A DNA stretch of 64,000 bases from Polytrichum commune (lineage: Eukaryota > Streptophyta > Polytrichopsida > Polytrichales > Polytrichaceae), in assembly GCA_950295325.1 (NCBI GenBank), contig OX485804.1, positions 35,154,001 through 35,218,000 of the forward strand. Direction: 5' to 3'. Positions 49,064 to 59,689 of this stretch are shown here, one piece after another. The notes beneath the pieces were generated by a model. It searched no databases, was not told the DNA's origin, and saw nothing but the letters and a program-made list of their open reading frames with translations. The stretch's first letter is position 1. Each line of letters opens with the position of its first letter. A program made the position numbers and the translations under genes.

Positions 49064-49515
49064 TAAACACCATAATCGGCGTAATGACCGAAAAAGTAGA
49101 CGTTGAGCACGTCGCCCAACACCTTTCGAACACATGTCTTTTTGTTGTCCGGTCTTTAAGCAGAAAGATCCACACCTAACCACACACCACTTAACTTAGA
49201 ATACGGTAGGTGTCCGATCGCGATGAGCATCCCGATTACTAGGTCGGCTTACCTTACCACTTTATTCAGCTTAGGTAACAGACTTTTTAACTTTTGTTTC
49301 AGCGCCAAATGGTACTTTTACTGCTGTGAAAGGGGTCGAGATTTGTGCTGATTTGCATCACTGACGACAGTCTATGATGCCCTGATCTTTAACTAATAAG
49401 TTATGCACCACTTAACTTAGGGCCACTTCACACCAGGGTGTATGTTTGACAAATTTCATGTGACGTTCAACCTCAAATCCAAAGTGTCACGTGACGTTTT
49501 CAAAAAAAAAAATGA

Positions 49516-49529
49516 ATGTCAATTGACAT
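49516..49529. promoter_or_regulatory. hAT left subterminal palindrome
   Basis: ATGTCAATTGACAT, a perfect 14 bp palindrome 82 bp inside the left end. Related GTGTCAATTGACGTG occurs twice near the right end. hAT transposases are known to bind repeated subterminal motifs; that role here is inferred. Confidence 0.55.
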
Positions 49530-49641
49530 CTACATTTTATTTCAAAATGTCACCTCAATTTTTGGCTTACACAATATTGTAGAAAACTAATATTTTGAAT
49601 AATAATAAAACAAACTTGATTTGTAACAAAAATAATAAAAA

Positions 49642-51876
49642 TCAATCGAGCGTAAGTATCCTTCGGTCTCGCGTGTTTCTCCAAATGTTGAAGATGGTAG
49701 CCCAATCCATTGCATCCACTTCAAGCCCACAAAGAGAAACCCGCATAAGAGCATCAAGGGTCTTCAAGTTCAACCTATTGCGCAAGCGGCTTTTGATTGC
49801 ATTTTGTTTGGAAAATCCTCTCTCACAAATAGCTATACTTGATGGAATGAGTATAATTTTTTGCCAAAGTTGCATAAGTTTAGGCCAATTTGTATGCCAT
49901 TCCAAATTGCTACCACATATGCGCCAAGCCTCAAATATCGTTTTGTTCTCACACTCATGTCGAAGTGTTTCCGTAAATTCCAAGAGTTCTCCCTTACACA
50001 TGTCACTCTCTTCTTCAGTGTATTGAAACTTCAACAATATTCTTTCGAGCCACAATTCGGTATTTGTGATTCGGTCACTATCATCGCTTGGATAATTACG
50101 AGGGCTGAAAAGTTTGGCCGCACTGAATATTGGAAGGTCTGGGAAACGATCGTTCAAAGCATGAACAACTCTTTGCACATAAGATGCATCCAACAATACA
50201 CATTGTTGTAGTTCATTGGGCCCATCAATTGCCAATGCATGAATAATACGATCTCCTGTATTATTTTCATAATTCAATTGAAGATTTTCTGCAGATTCTC
50301 TCAAGAATTTTCCCAAATTCTTGCTTGTACGACCAAACATAGGTCCATTCCCGGATAAAAAATGACGTGATAAAATTGAAATGGTGATATCGATGGTTGC
50401 ACTAATAGTTGTGATATCAACCATATCATACTGAAATTTGATATTCAATTTATTCAACTCTTGTAAAACATCCACAAGTAAGTTCAAATAAAAATGAAAT
50501 TTGAAAGAACACATAATCTCATACCAATGTGGTTCTTCATCTCTGAACAATTCCAATAATGCCGGCATGCACTGTAGTAAGTGGGTCATAACATTACCTC
50601 GAGAAAGCCACCGTACTGTATGAATTTGTAAAACCACTACATAATCTTCTTCAAATACATCTTTCAACAATCGTTTCAGCTCATTGCGTCGATTTGTACT
50701 ACGGCCCACCCACTCATAAACTTTGTTGGCAAAACGATCCAACATTTGAAAATCTGGAAAAGATCTAGTTGCATCTCCTGCAGCTAAAGCCTCACGATGT
50801 GCAATACAATGCACATTTATGAGAGTTGGAACCTCTGCACGCATTCTAGTTGCTAGTCCTGTACGATGTCCCGTCATACTAGAAGCCCCATCAGTGGCTA
50901 GAGCTACTTGTTTTAGAGGCATCCAATGCATTTTCTCCAATAATCCAGTAATAACTTGATACATAGATTCAGCTGTACCATCTCGAAGAGCCAAAAGCTC
51001 AACAAATCTTGTAACATGAGGTCCTTTCCCATTATTTGATAAATAAACAACATAAACAATCAAATGTTGTTCAAGAGTTCGATCAGTGGCTTCATCTATC
51101 ATCAAAGAAAAAAACGGAGAGGATTGCGCCTCTGATAAAAGTTTATCATTGAGATATTTTGAAATTGCCCATAAAAATTCCAATGCTGCATATCCTGAAG
51201 TATATGAACCATATTCATCATTGACAGGCATATTTGGAGTTTGTAGTAGTGAAAGCAATTGGCATGTATCTTGATAAGTCAATATTGAACGATCATTCCA
51301 TACTGTAAAATATAAAACTTTCATCACAGTGATGATTCTTGATTGTTCTCTATCTATCATGACATTCAGCCCTTGAATCACTGGAGGTGCATTTGCACGT
51401 TGAGGAAAATGTATATCCTCCCAACGAGTTACCGAATGTTTGTGATCAACATTCTTTTCATGAACCTTGACAGCTGATTTTTGTAAACTTTTGCAACCAA
51501 TGCCTGTCCCCCATCTGGATTCAACACGCATTTCTTGGCAAGCAGCGCATTTCATAAAACATGTTGCTGGCCCATCATTTGGTCTATAATGTAATAACCA
51601 TGGCCTACCAATTTTCCATGAAGCCTTAAAAACTCTTCGATACCTTTGTTGATTGGGAATGACATGAGCAGGTTCTCGAATTACATCATTTCCAACATCA
51701 TCATCTGATTGAGATTCACTCTCATTATTCATGTTGAGAGAAAAAATTTCATGTTCAAATCCTGGAGTTTGTTGAGATGACTGAAATGAAGATTGAGAAG
51801 ACACTCTTCCACCAAAAATCTCATTCAAATTAAGTTGACGAGCTCTTCCACGGTTGTTGTTACTTCCAGAAGCCAT
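49642..51876 (-). CDS. hAT transposase (zinc-finger, RNase H-like, hATC)
   Basis: Intronless 744-residue frame with ATG start and no frameshift. It would cut and paste the surrounding element. An N-terminal low-complexity region is followed by a zinc finger at about 95-150 (C-x2-C in MKCAACQ, then H-x5-H in VHEKNVDHKH, TTF/BED-like). The RNase H-like fold starts with FFSLMIDEATD (first catalytic Asp region), then ALATDGASSMTGHRTGLATR (second Asp motif), the insertion domain with the HTVRWLSRG Arg-Trp motif, and the C-terminal hAT dimerisation region with SIAICERGFSKQNAIKSRLR near 680-700. This motif order resembles the ZMYM/DUF4371-type hAT proteins rather than plant Ac. No catalytic motif is visibly broken, so it may still be functional; whether it is expressed cannot be told. 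Confidence 0.95.
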   Translation of the reverse strand: MASGSNNNRGRARQLNLNEIFGGRVSSQSSFQSSQQTPGFEHEIFSLNMNNESESQSDDDVGNDVIREPAHVIPNQQRYRRVFKASWKIGRPWLLHYRPNDGPATCFMKCAACQEMRVESRWGTGIGCKSLQKSAVKVHEKNVDHKHSVTRWEDIHFPQRANAPPVIQGLNVMIDREQSRIITVMKVLYFTVWNDRSILTYQDTCQLLSLLQTPNMPVNDEYGSYTSGYAALEFLWAISKYLNDKLLSEAQSSPFFSLMIDEATDRTLEQHLIVYVVYLSNNGKGPHVTRFVELLALRDGTAESMYQVITGLLEKMHWMPLKQVALATDGASSMTGHRTGLATRMRAEVPTLINVHCIAHREALAAGDATRSFPDFQMLDRFANKVYEWVGRSTNRRNELKRLLKDVFEEDYVVVLQIHTVRWLSRGNVMTHLLQCMPALLELFRDEEPHWYEIMCSFKFHFYLNLLVDVLQELNKLNIKFQYDMVDITTISATIDITISILSRHFLSGNGPMFGRTSKNLGKFLRESAENLQLNYENNTGDRIIHALAIDGPNELQQCVLLDASYVQRVVHALNDRFPDLPIFSAAKLFSPRNYPSDDSDRITNTELWLERILLKFQYTEEESDMCKGELLEFTETLRHECENKTIFEAWRICGSNLEWHTNWPKLMQLWQKIILIPSSIAICERGFSKQNAIKSRLRNRLNLKTLDALMRVSLCGLEVDAMDWATIFNIWRNTRDRRILTLD

Positions 51877-52573
51877 ATGTTATGTCTGCAAAATAATTCA
51901 ATTCTAATCATATAAATTTAATACACTCATCAACAAACAACATTCAAATTTCATTCTTATCCAATAACAAGTTAGTGAAAATTCCCCTACAATATGTTTT
52001 CAAATTCACAAAGCCTTTACATCATGAAAAGAATCCTGAACAATCTAATTTCAATGTGATGTTGGTGACGCCCTTGAGTATGTAGAATCATAAAGGCAAA
52101 TTAAAAATAGAATGATTAATTTTATTCACAGTCACAAAGACTACACAATGCAAAGTGGAATTTTGTAAAAAATTCATAAATTAAGAAACATGAATTTCGT
52201 AAACAATTCATAAACCCCAACTTATGTATTGAATCCATCATGAATCTAGCCAAGGAAAAACAAGCTTCAAACAAAATTGGCATCCCTATTCACAAGTTAT
52301 GTTTCCAACTTCATGAAGGCTTGACATTATAGAAAAGAAAACCCTACTTATGTGAATTTCAATATGCAGATGTTGAGTGAAATCCCGCCAGTGCATCGAA
52401 TTACAAAGACAAATTAGGAAAATAGTGATTAACTTTATTCACAATCATAAAAACTACACAATTCAAAGTGAAATTTCCACAGAAGCTCCACCAAACCATA
52501 TACAACACTGAAGGGGAAAAACTAGCCTTTCCACTGTATCAGAACAAAGTGCGCTACTGTATCAGAACAAATT

Positions 52574-52979
52574 GTATCAGAACAAAATGCGAAACTATAT
52601 CAAAAGTCAAGGCCAGTTATGTGTTTCTTAATAAAAATGAAGGTCCCTGACCTCAAATCATTTCAAACCAGCAGAGACTCGACTACGCGAATTACTGTAT
52701 CCTATGTCACTCTCAGAAGCTACTTTATTAGTCTATACAACCAACTACTCCACCATCAAGTGTGCCCGTTTGCAATTGTATCAGAACAAAGTGCGAAACT
52801 ATATCAAAAGTCAAGGCCAGTTATGTGTTTCTTAATAAAAATCAAGGTCCCTGACCTCAAATCATTTCAAACTAGCAGAGACTCGACTACGCGAATTACT
52901 ATATCCTATGTCACTCTCAGAAGCTGCTTTATTAGTCTATACAACCAACTACTCCACCATCAAGTGTGCCCGTTTGCAA
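52574..52979. repeat. 204 bp tandem duplication inside the hAT element
   Basis: Two near-identical units, 52574-52777 and 52778-52979, both containing CAAGGCCAGTTATGTGTTTC, GAGACTCGACTACGCGAATT and CCACCATCAAGTGTGCCCGT. They lie upstream of the transposase start, between it and the right terminus. Confidence 0.92.
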
Positions 52980-53148
52980 CAAACTACTTCAGAATACGAA
53001 GAACCACAATTTCATGACAGAAAATCGACATTGTTCCCCAAAAACAAGAAACACAATATCTTGTCTTGGGAACTGAATGATTGCCTTCTCATGCAATGTA
53101 GACTCTAGAAAACTCTGAAGTATATTGACTCGCCTTGGTAATTTTGGC

Positions 53149-53230
53149 CTCACATTGGTTGGAAGCAAGAAAAACTCACATTGGTTGGAAGCAAGAAAAA
53201 ACTCACATTTGTTGGAAGCAAGAAAAAACT
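53149..53230. repeat. 26-27 bp triplicate repeat inside the hAT element
   Basis: Three units of CTCACATTGGTTGGAAGCAA plus an A-tract, differing by one base and by A-tract length. Confidence 0.9.
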
Positions 53231-53475
53231 CATATGGAGTGGAGGATGTGCAAGCACCACGGTGATACAAACATTTGCCTCGCCATGTTCCTAGTTAGTC
53301 TCGCTCTCCAATCACCGTCTTAGCTCCCGGTTACAAAGGAAATTGCAAGAGCAAAGTTGAACTTAAGTATGTGAGTGAGTGTAGGAAGTTCTCCTACTGT
53401 TATGGGTTATGTTTTCCGGATATTTGAGCTGCACTTTATAGTACTCAAGTAATACGTGTCATTTCAATTTCTAGT

Positions 53476-53554
53476 GTGTCAATTGACGTGTGGTTTTTTT
53501 CTTCACAAGTCACAGTACGTGTCAATTTCTAGATTGTGCGTGTCAATTGACGTG
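53476..53554. promoter_or_regulatory. hAT right subterminal repeats
   Basis: GTGTCAATTGACGTG at 53476-53490 and again at 53540-53554, with partial ACGTGTCAATTTCTAG units around them. They mirror the left-end palindrome. Candidate transposase-binding sites. Confidence 0.55.
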
Positions 53555-54172
53555 CATTTTTTTTTTGTGCAAGTTTTTGCGTGTCAAAAGAGAAAAACTT
53601 GCAAAAACTTTGTCAAACATATACGCTGCTTCACACACAAGCCAAGAGCCGTGACCATGAAATTGTGAGAGCCCAGAATAGAGTGTCCAAAGGCCATCCC
53701 AAGGCACCTCCAAAATCATGTAGTGTGGTCACGGACCCTCAAGTGTAGTGTAAAGTCATATGTGACCGGGCCCTCAACCAAATGCAGTTTCAATGAATTT
53801 TTATTCATGCGGGTCCTCACGCATGATAAAGTAGAATAAATCAACGCTTGTGAACATTCGGAGTGCCGTGGTCTCCTGGTTTTGTGTTAGGCCTACCTCC
53901 AAGAGGTGGTGTTTGAAAATAGTCCAAGTGACCATGAAACATGATCCATTCGATGCCATGTAAGAGTCCATGTAGACTTTACATCTATCTTGCATTCACT
54001 TACTCCGTTGGTCCCTCAAGCGTAGTGTGAAGTGAACTTGGACCGGCTCCGCCTTTTCCACCAATGAGAGTGCTTGAAGCGTAATGGTCATAGGCTCTGA
54101 GTCTCGTGTGTGAAGTGCCCCTTACAAAGTTTACAGCCGATTCCTTTGCCACTTGTGGCTTTAACATACTAA

Positions 54173-54563
54173 GGGCAAGCCCAATGACCCTGCACCTGCA
54201 TCTGCATTTGCGCTTTCTCATCCGCGATGCGGATGTAGATGCAGGATACTGGCCTAGTCACCTTACTAAACCCTAAAACTGGATGTAAAATAATACCGAA
54301 AGTGCGAAACTCCCTGCATTTCGGCGAGATATGCAGGGAGCTTGCTATCAGGTAAGGACAAACAACTTCATGGCGGCTTTTAACTAAAGACAACTCAATA
54401 TGGTAGGGCCGCAGAAAACTACAAATCATTTTAGAAGAAAATCTGAGGTAGTAAGGTAGAATGCGTGACAGTTTTGCATGGGTCTGCATCTACATTCTGG
54501 GTGGAGGCCACTTTTCATTTCCGAATGTAGATGCAGATCCAAGAACGACTGGGCTCAACATTT
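54173..54563. mobile_element. Candidate MITE with imperfect terminal repeats
   Basis: The left end CAAGCCCAATGACCCTGCAC continues to CATCTGCATTTGCG; the right end, read inversely, gives GAGCCCAGTCGTTCTTGGAT then CTGCATCTACATTCGG. The arms match imperfectly over about 35 bp. No clear target duplication. Tentative. Confidence 0.45.
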
Positions 54564-54639
54564 TTATATCTGGCTATACAGATGTTTTTTGCTACACTAG
54601 TTAGGACCATGCTATGTTTACACATGGTTTATTTTGAAA

Positions 54640-55020
54640 ATGCCCGTTGAGTTAGCCTCAAACCGGGTCGGGCGGCATGCATTGTAGCCAACCCGGCCCC
54701 GTTACCACGGTGTTAGAGGCCACCCCCGGCTCAATCACGACCGCCCGTATCGCCGTCGATCTAACGGCCGAGGGATAGGGGGCCCAAACCCTAACCCTCA
54801 CTCCAACCCCTCGCCTCTTCCGTCATCTCCTCCTTTTGCTGCCTTCGCCACCCCAAGCCCGTTGTGTGCTTCTCCATCGCCGCTCTGCTCCTCTCCTGCC
54901 GCTCTGAAGCCACATGTGCTCCTGCTAACAAAAAGTCCCCACCGTCCTACGAGGCAGGCCCCGGCAAGTTTAGACTCCCTCCACGCCTGGCGCCTAGGTT
55001 TTTGCAGGTGGGCACTTTTT
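54640..55020 (+). promoter_or_regulatory. GC-rich promoter-like island with telo-box
   Basis: Abrupt rise in GC against the AT-rich surroundings. GGGCCCA (54780-54786) abuts AAACCCTAACCCT (54786-54798); the site II plus telo-box pair is typical of plant promoters for translation and cell-cycle genes. A pyrimidine-rich leader-like stretch follows, then GTTTTTGCAG|GTGGGC near 55003, resembling splice-site sequence. No open frame follows, so it is either a decayed or translocated promoter or part of a transposon that captured gene sequence. Confidence 0.4.
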
Positions 55021-58000
55021 GTTTAACTTTGGCTTGTTTCTGAGCCCCACCCCACCCCGCACCTCCACTCCAGCTCCAGCTCCTTCTCCTTCTCCGTCTT
55101 TTTTTTTCCTTTATTTCTGCTCATTGGGGTTTGGACAAGGGTTATGGGACATGTTCTTGTGGCCCTCTCCTTGTATTTGAGGAGGAATACCTCACATGTA
55201 TAGGCTGTAGCCATATTTTTGAGCATTCTTCCCATGGGCCGTGGAACAAATATTTTTTGTACATTGAATCTTAGATGTAGCCAAATTTTGATGTACTTTG
55301 GGTTGTATTAGCCACATTTACATCAACAACGTAGGAAGTGGGGGCCATATTTCAACTCTACGTTGGCAAAACATAGCCACATACACTCGCCCCAAAAAAA
55401 TTATATATCGCCACATACTCAAACCTTCTATGACATCTAGTCGCATTCGCCATATGTTAAGTCATCCCACGTGGCCAGCTAGGGCTCCTTCAAGCCAACT
55501 CAAATTGCCAAAGAAGCTAGCCAATGGATGGGCCAAGAGCCAATGTAGAGACCCATTTCTTTTGAAAAAAAAAACACTGACTGGGCTTGCTCTAACATAA
55601 TCGAAACCCACAAGCATGATGACTCGCTGGTCCTGGTGCTGGAACACTACAACAACATATTAATAACCCCACTTAATTCGCGACGAGGAATCTTCTCGTT
55701 TTCGAGTGTGTGTGCATGGCACATGATGCAGACACAAGATCAGGCCTAGGAAGTTGGAACTAGGGAGGGAGGCAGGAAGAAGAAGAAGAAGAAAGAGGAG
55801 GAGGAGGCTGTTTAATTAATTGTCATTACGTAGCTAAGTTACCTGACTCCATTGATCTTTACTCTGGAGCCTCGATCGGCAGGTGTTGCAGGGACGGTGC
55901 ACAGAGGATCTCATTATGGCCACCAGCTACTTACATACCCTACTTAATATTCCATGAACCGGCCGAAAGTGGAGAGAAGTAGTGGGCATATAAAGTTGTG
56001 GCAACTGCAACTGCAACTGCCGCACACTATTATAATGGAACACTTTGAGTTGCAACTGCGAAGTTAACTTGAACTCCGGCTCATAATAATTCGATTGAGT
56101 TGATTCTTGTTCCATGTGGGTGTGTATGAGTGTGTGCGCGCGCATGCAGGGCCAGACCAGACTTCATCGAGGCTCTTGATGGAAGGTGGTTGTCAAGAAG
56201 TTATGGACTGGATCAGTGATTGGGGAGATTTTTGGGCCTAATCGGTTGAGATCCTAGGGTTTGACATCCTCCAGTTTTCCTTGTTTAAATTGGGGTATAT
56301 TTCATAGATTCTTCTCAAATGATCGGTAATTTTCATGCAGTCTTGAACTTCAACCGGCTTTCTCAACCTCAACCGGTTCATCTGTAACTAACTGCTGGTT
56401 CTCCCCGATCATTGGATTGGATAACCAACGACATGAGAGTGGATGATGATGAGCCACGGCCGGGATTCACAAGTCATCCACATGCTTGAGTTCATGCTCA
56501 GTTGTAGAGTAGATGTGTCCATAACCAATCACTTAAGAGATTCTCCACTAGATCTTTAGAAGTATGAGGTGGTGCAATTTTTTCCCGTGTAGGAAGACAA
56601 AAATAAGGAGGATTGCAATTTTTTTGGTAATTTTATTCCTTCAATTTAAATTACTGTGATTTTTTGAAGCCAAAAGTTGGTCCGAATATATTACCAATGT
56701 CTAGCATCAGCCATAACCTCATTTAAACTGCTATGCCTCCTCATTATAGCACTCAAAACTAGGACATATGTCATGGCACTATTGGTTCGAGCATGATCGA
56801 AATTCAGTTCCAGCCCTGAGAAAAACTTTGATACCCTATAGATTGCCAATGAAGTCTTCATCGAGAATAGGCACCTCTAGTATAATTGACGAACTCATGG
56901 ACAATATCTGAGAGTTATCGATGATATCGTGCTCCCGGGATGCAACATTGTGACGAGTGTTGATAATCCTTTTGTTGTTGATATTGAGCAATTGGTTGTG
57001 AATATGGTGAGGTGTATGAGTGTCTATTGTGCTACTTGTCACACTTCCATGGGAGAGCATTCCATGTTCGAGCTTGCTTTTGTAGTGGCCACACGGTGTT
57101 TTGAATATGGATAAACTTCACACTCAAAAGACATTCAACATCTACACTTCATACGATGGATCGTGTTATTTTGGATGTGTAAGATCAAGCCCACCCGTGA
57201 CATGGAGGAGTAGCATGCACACAAAGAGGCTCTATCGGACTTGATGATTATATTTATTTGTCTAGGCACTTCCAACTCCACATATCAATTTGGTCGTTGG
57301 ATCTTCAAGATAGAGAACTCATTTGTGAGCATTTTTGGCAAAGGAGAATGTTGGCGAGGGATTTGTGACCGGAGTTCGTGTGGTCGTGGCTTGCTCTTGG
57401 TTTGCTATATTTATATGGTTGCAGTTGAGTTGTCAAGTTTGTGCAACCTTGCCAAGAGTTAGCCTTGGCCAACAACGAGAGATAAGGAAAGTTCTGTAGT
57501 TTTTTTGGGGGTTTTTCTCATCATTCAACAAAATTTTCATTTGTTGATGTGGCACTTTTTTAATCATGAAATATGCACTTAAAGATCAAGAAGTATGTGA
57601 ACCTATTCGTAGTCCCACAAGTGCCTCTATTTCCATTACCCTCAAGATTCTTGAAATTATTCAAGTGTTGTCACTAGATGATTGGGTTCTAGCCTTCAAG
57701 TGACATGTTTATAACTCATATGTGTTGATAATGGGTGCATTTATAAGGAATAAGGACCACAACAATAGTGGGTGCCTTTATTACTATGAACTTTTGTCAT
57801 GGTCATGATGAGGTGACAATTTGAAATTTACTTGGAGGAGTAAGTGAGTGATATGCAACTAACCTTATAATCTAAGTGTTAGCTCATCTCCACCCCTTTT
57901 CTAAACCATCACACATAACCCTAATTTTCAGTGTCCAATCTTTCATTGATCACCACCCCAACATCACTTGAATTGGAAATTGGAAGGGCGGAGAGATGTG

Positions 58001-58127
58001 GGCCTTCACAACTTGTACAAAGTTGTTTAATGTTCCATGATGTTATTTTAAGCTAAACATGTACAAAACTAGCTCACCTAAAATAGCCCTAGTATTAGTT
58101 ATGTTATTCCACCAAAGAAAACATACA
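55021..58127. other. Gene-free stretch
   Basis: Holds a family E copy (56216-56414) and GAA/GGA-rich simple sequence near 55780-55810. Short frames around 56836-57462 match nothing I recognise. Confidence 0.5.
56216..56414 (-). repeat. Family E dispersed repeat, inverted copy
   Basis: On the minus strand it starts TGATCGGGGAGAACCAGCAG, continues TTAGTTACAGATGAACCGGT and TTGAAGTTCAAGACTGCATG, and ends AAAATCTCCCCAATCAC. Here both termini are well preserved as inverted repeats (TGATCGGGGAGA and TGATTGGGGAGA), the best evidence that family E is a terminal-inverted-repeat element. Confidence 0.65.
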
Positions 58128-58482
58128 TGTTTCAATGTCTTTTAAAAATAGAGAGGAAATTCAAGGCATGATCCACCCAACGTTGAGCTTTATACTCTTG
58201 TAGGAACTAAGAGTTGAAGCTCCCCTCAACTATTTCCTCGAGCATAAAGTTAACCGGCTCCCTCCGTGCATGTGGGGTGAGTTAAGTGCTTTTGACTAAT
58301 GGTCATTATTTACGAGGTGAGAACATCGTGTAAGATTATAATCCCAGCTAGTGGGTAACTCCCCTTTACCTTTTAGAACCATTAGATTTCCTAGAGTGGA
58401 GTCCTCTAGTCTTACATATAGTAGAGTCTACTTGGAATTAGAGTTGGCAAATGTAATTAATCAAAAAAATACACACCTCCCA
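58128..58482 (-). repeat. Ty3/gypsy 3' LTR
   Basis: Shares with 61353-61704: GCATGATCCACCCAAC, CTTGTAGGAACTAA, GAAGCTCCCCTCAACTA, GGGGTGAGTTAAGTGCT and AGTCTTACATATA.TAGAGT, in the same order. The plus-strand ends are TG and CA. Confidence 0.8.
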
Positions 58483-59689
58483 CTTAGAAATGAACGTCCA
58501 CGCTCATGTACTACAAACCCCAAATTGTTATTGTATTGCGTTAAAAAAAAATCAAGACCATCACTTAATTCAAATTAAACCATGGGGTCTATATATGTAT
58601 TCATGCTCCATGCCATTCGCAAGGCGAGACAAATTAAGAATAATGCCCTGTTTATAAGATCTTGTGCAAGCATGAAAGAATGAAAAAAACGCCTGCCCTG
58701 AAGATACATTTTTGCCTCAAATGCTTATGCACAGTTGGGGCTTCATGGTCGCACTAAACACCATGGCATGCATGTTGTTTGATTTAGCAACCGCTTCCCA
58801 ATGCTCATTGGGGACTTCGGCACTCAAGTTGTTTTCTAGCTCCCAAGAATTATGGTCAAGTGCATATCCAAGCCATTTAATGAGATAGAATTAATTGGAG
58901 GCAAGGACAAGACTCTCTACAATCTAACCTCGTTAATTTGACTCTCGTTTATACGACACATTATTGCGAGACCAAACTTTTTGGTTCAAAACTCCCTCTT
59001 TTAGACGACTACAACACTCGATAATGCAACATTTAGAATCTTCGGTTTGTCATATGCTAAAATTCCTTCCATCTATGTTATGTACATCTAAAATACATCC
59101 ATTTTCACTTGGGAGTTATTTGGGAACTTCACTTATCATTGGGAACTTAATGATAATTAGGTTTATTAGTGTAGAATGAACATGGTCATGGTTAGAGTGG
59201 CCTCCTGCCTAGTATGTTGCCTTGTACATAGTTGATGTAGTATCACCAGTATCTCTATGTTAAACGTCATGCATCATTGTTGTCTAGTTTCTTATTAGAG
59301 AACTCTTTATATTTTGGTGTTAATGAACGTATTAGTTTTCAAGAGTCAGTAGGAAATTTAGATAAGATGACAATTGCCAACTTGGGTCAGCAACACCATA
59401 GATCTTTGGACTCCTATTTCAAGAGCTCTTCACACTAGTTGTATTTGTTTGGAGTTATGAGTTATTATTTCATACCATCTATATTGCTTAAACTCATTGT
59501 ATATATTTTTAAGCTCGTATTACTAAATTGTTTTCATATCCTCTCAATAATATGACAACTTTACACTATTTGTCACATTAATGAGAAGACAATACCTCGA
59601 TAACATGATTTTTTTGTGTTTCCCAAATGTGTCATACTAAAGAGGGAAAACAAAATCTTCGTAGGAAAACATGTAGTCTACTTTATATG
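58483..59689. other. Region between pol remnant and 3' LTR
   Basis: No coding match. It contains a pogo/Tigger-type terminus at 58920 and otherwise unassigned AT-rich DNA, probably a mixture of element 3' region and later insertions. Confidence 0.4.
58920..59030 (+). mobile_element. Solo pogo/Tigger-type terminus
   Basis: After a TA (58918-58919) the sequence runs CAATCTAACCTCGTTAATTT then GACTCTCGTTTATACGACAC, closely resembling the terminal repeat of the element at 61911 (TAGTCTAACCTTGATAATGT). No matching right end was found nearby. Its length is a guess. Confidence 0.45.

Larger units (their letters stand above)
47817..49078. mobile_element. Family C inverted-repeat element, copy 2 (interrupted)
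   Basis: Collinear, in opposite orientation, with 38478-39414. Left end ACACCATTAGTGTGACGTAC; the right terminal repeat reads inversely ATTATGGTGTTTAGTGTCAC once the family B insert is removed. The insertion splits the terminal repeat at its TTA/TAA. Non-coding. Confidence 0.72.
49434..53628 (-). mobile_element. hAT DNA transposon, structurally complete
   Basis: 4,195 bp. Terminal inverted repeats CAGGGTGTATGTTTGACAAA (left) and, inversely at the right, CAGCGTATATGTTTGACAAA (18 of 20 identical). An identical 8 bp target duplication CTTCACAC lies at 49426-49433 and 53629-53636. The 8 bp duplication and CA-initial ends are the hAT superfamily hallmark. It contains one intact transposase gene on the minus strand, subterminal palindromic repeats, and about 1.75 kb of non-coding sequence upstream of the transposase with tandem repeats. 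All features needed for an autonomous element are present. Confidence 0.95.
49420..54121. mobile_element. Family A MITE copy 5, split by a hAT element
   Basis: The MITE's first 14 bases (GGGCCACTTCACAC, 49420-49433) are separated from its body (53637-54121) by the hAT transposon plus one 8 bp duplication. Outer flanks are identical TTA (49417-49419 and 54122-54124). The right end GTGTGAAGTGCCCC has one mismatch to the left. The body is collinear with 36461-36949. Before interruption it was about 499 bp. Confidence 0.9.

Noticed and set aside
56836-57462. Short frames on both strands possibly forming a decayed gene
   Set aside because: Could not be joined with plausible splice sites and match no family known to me.
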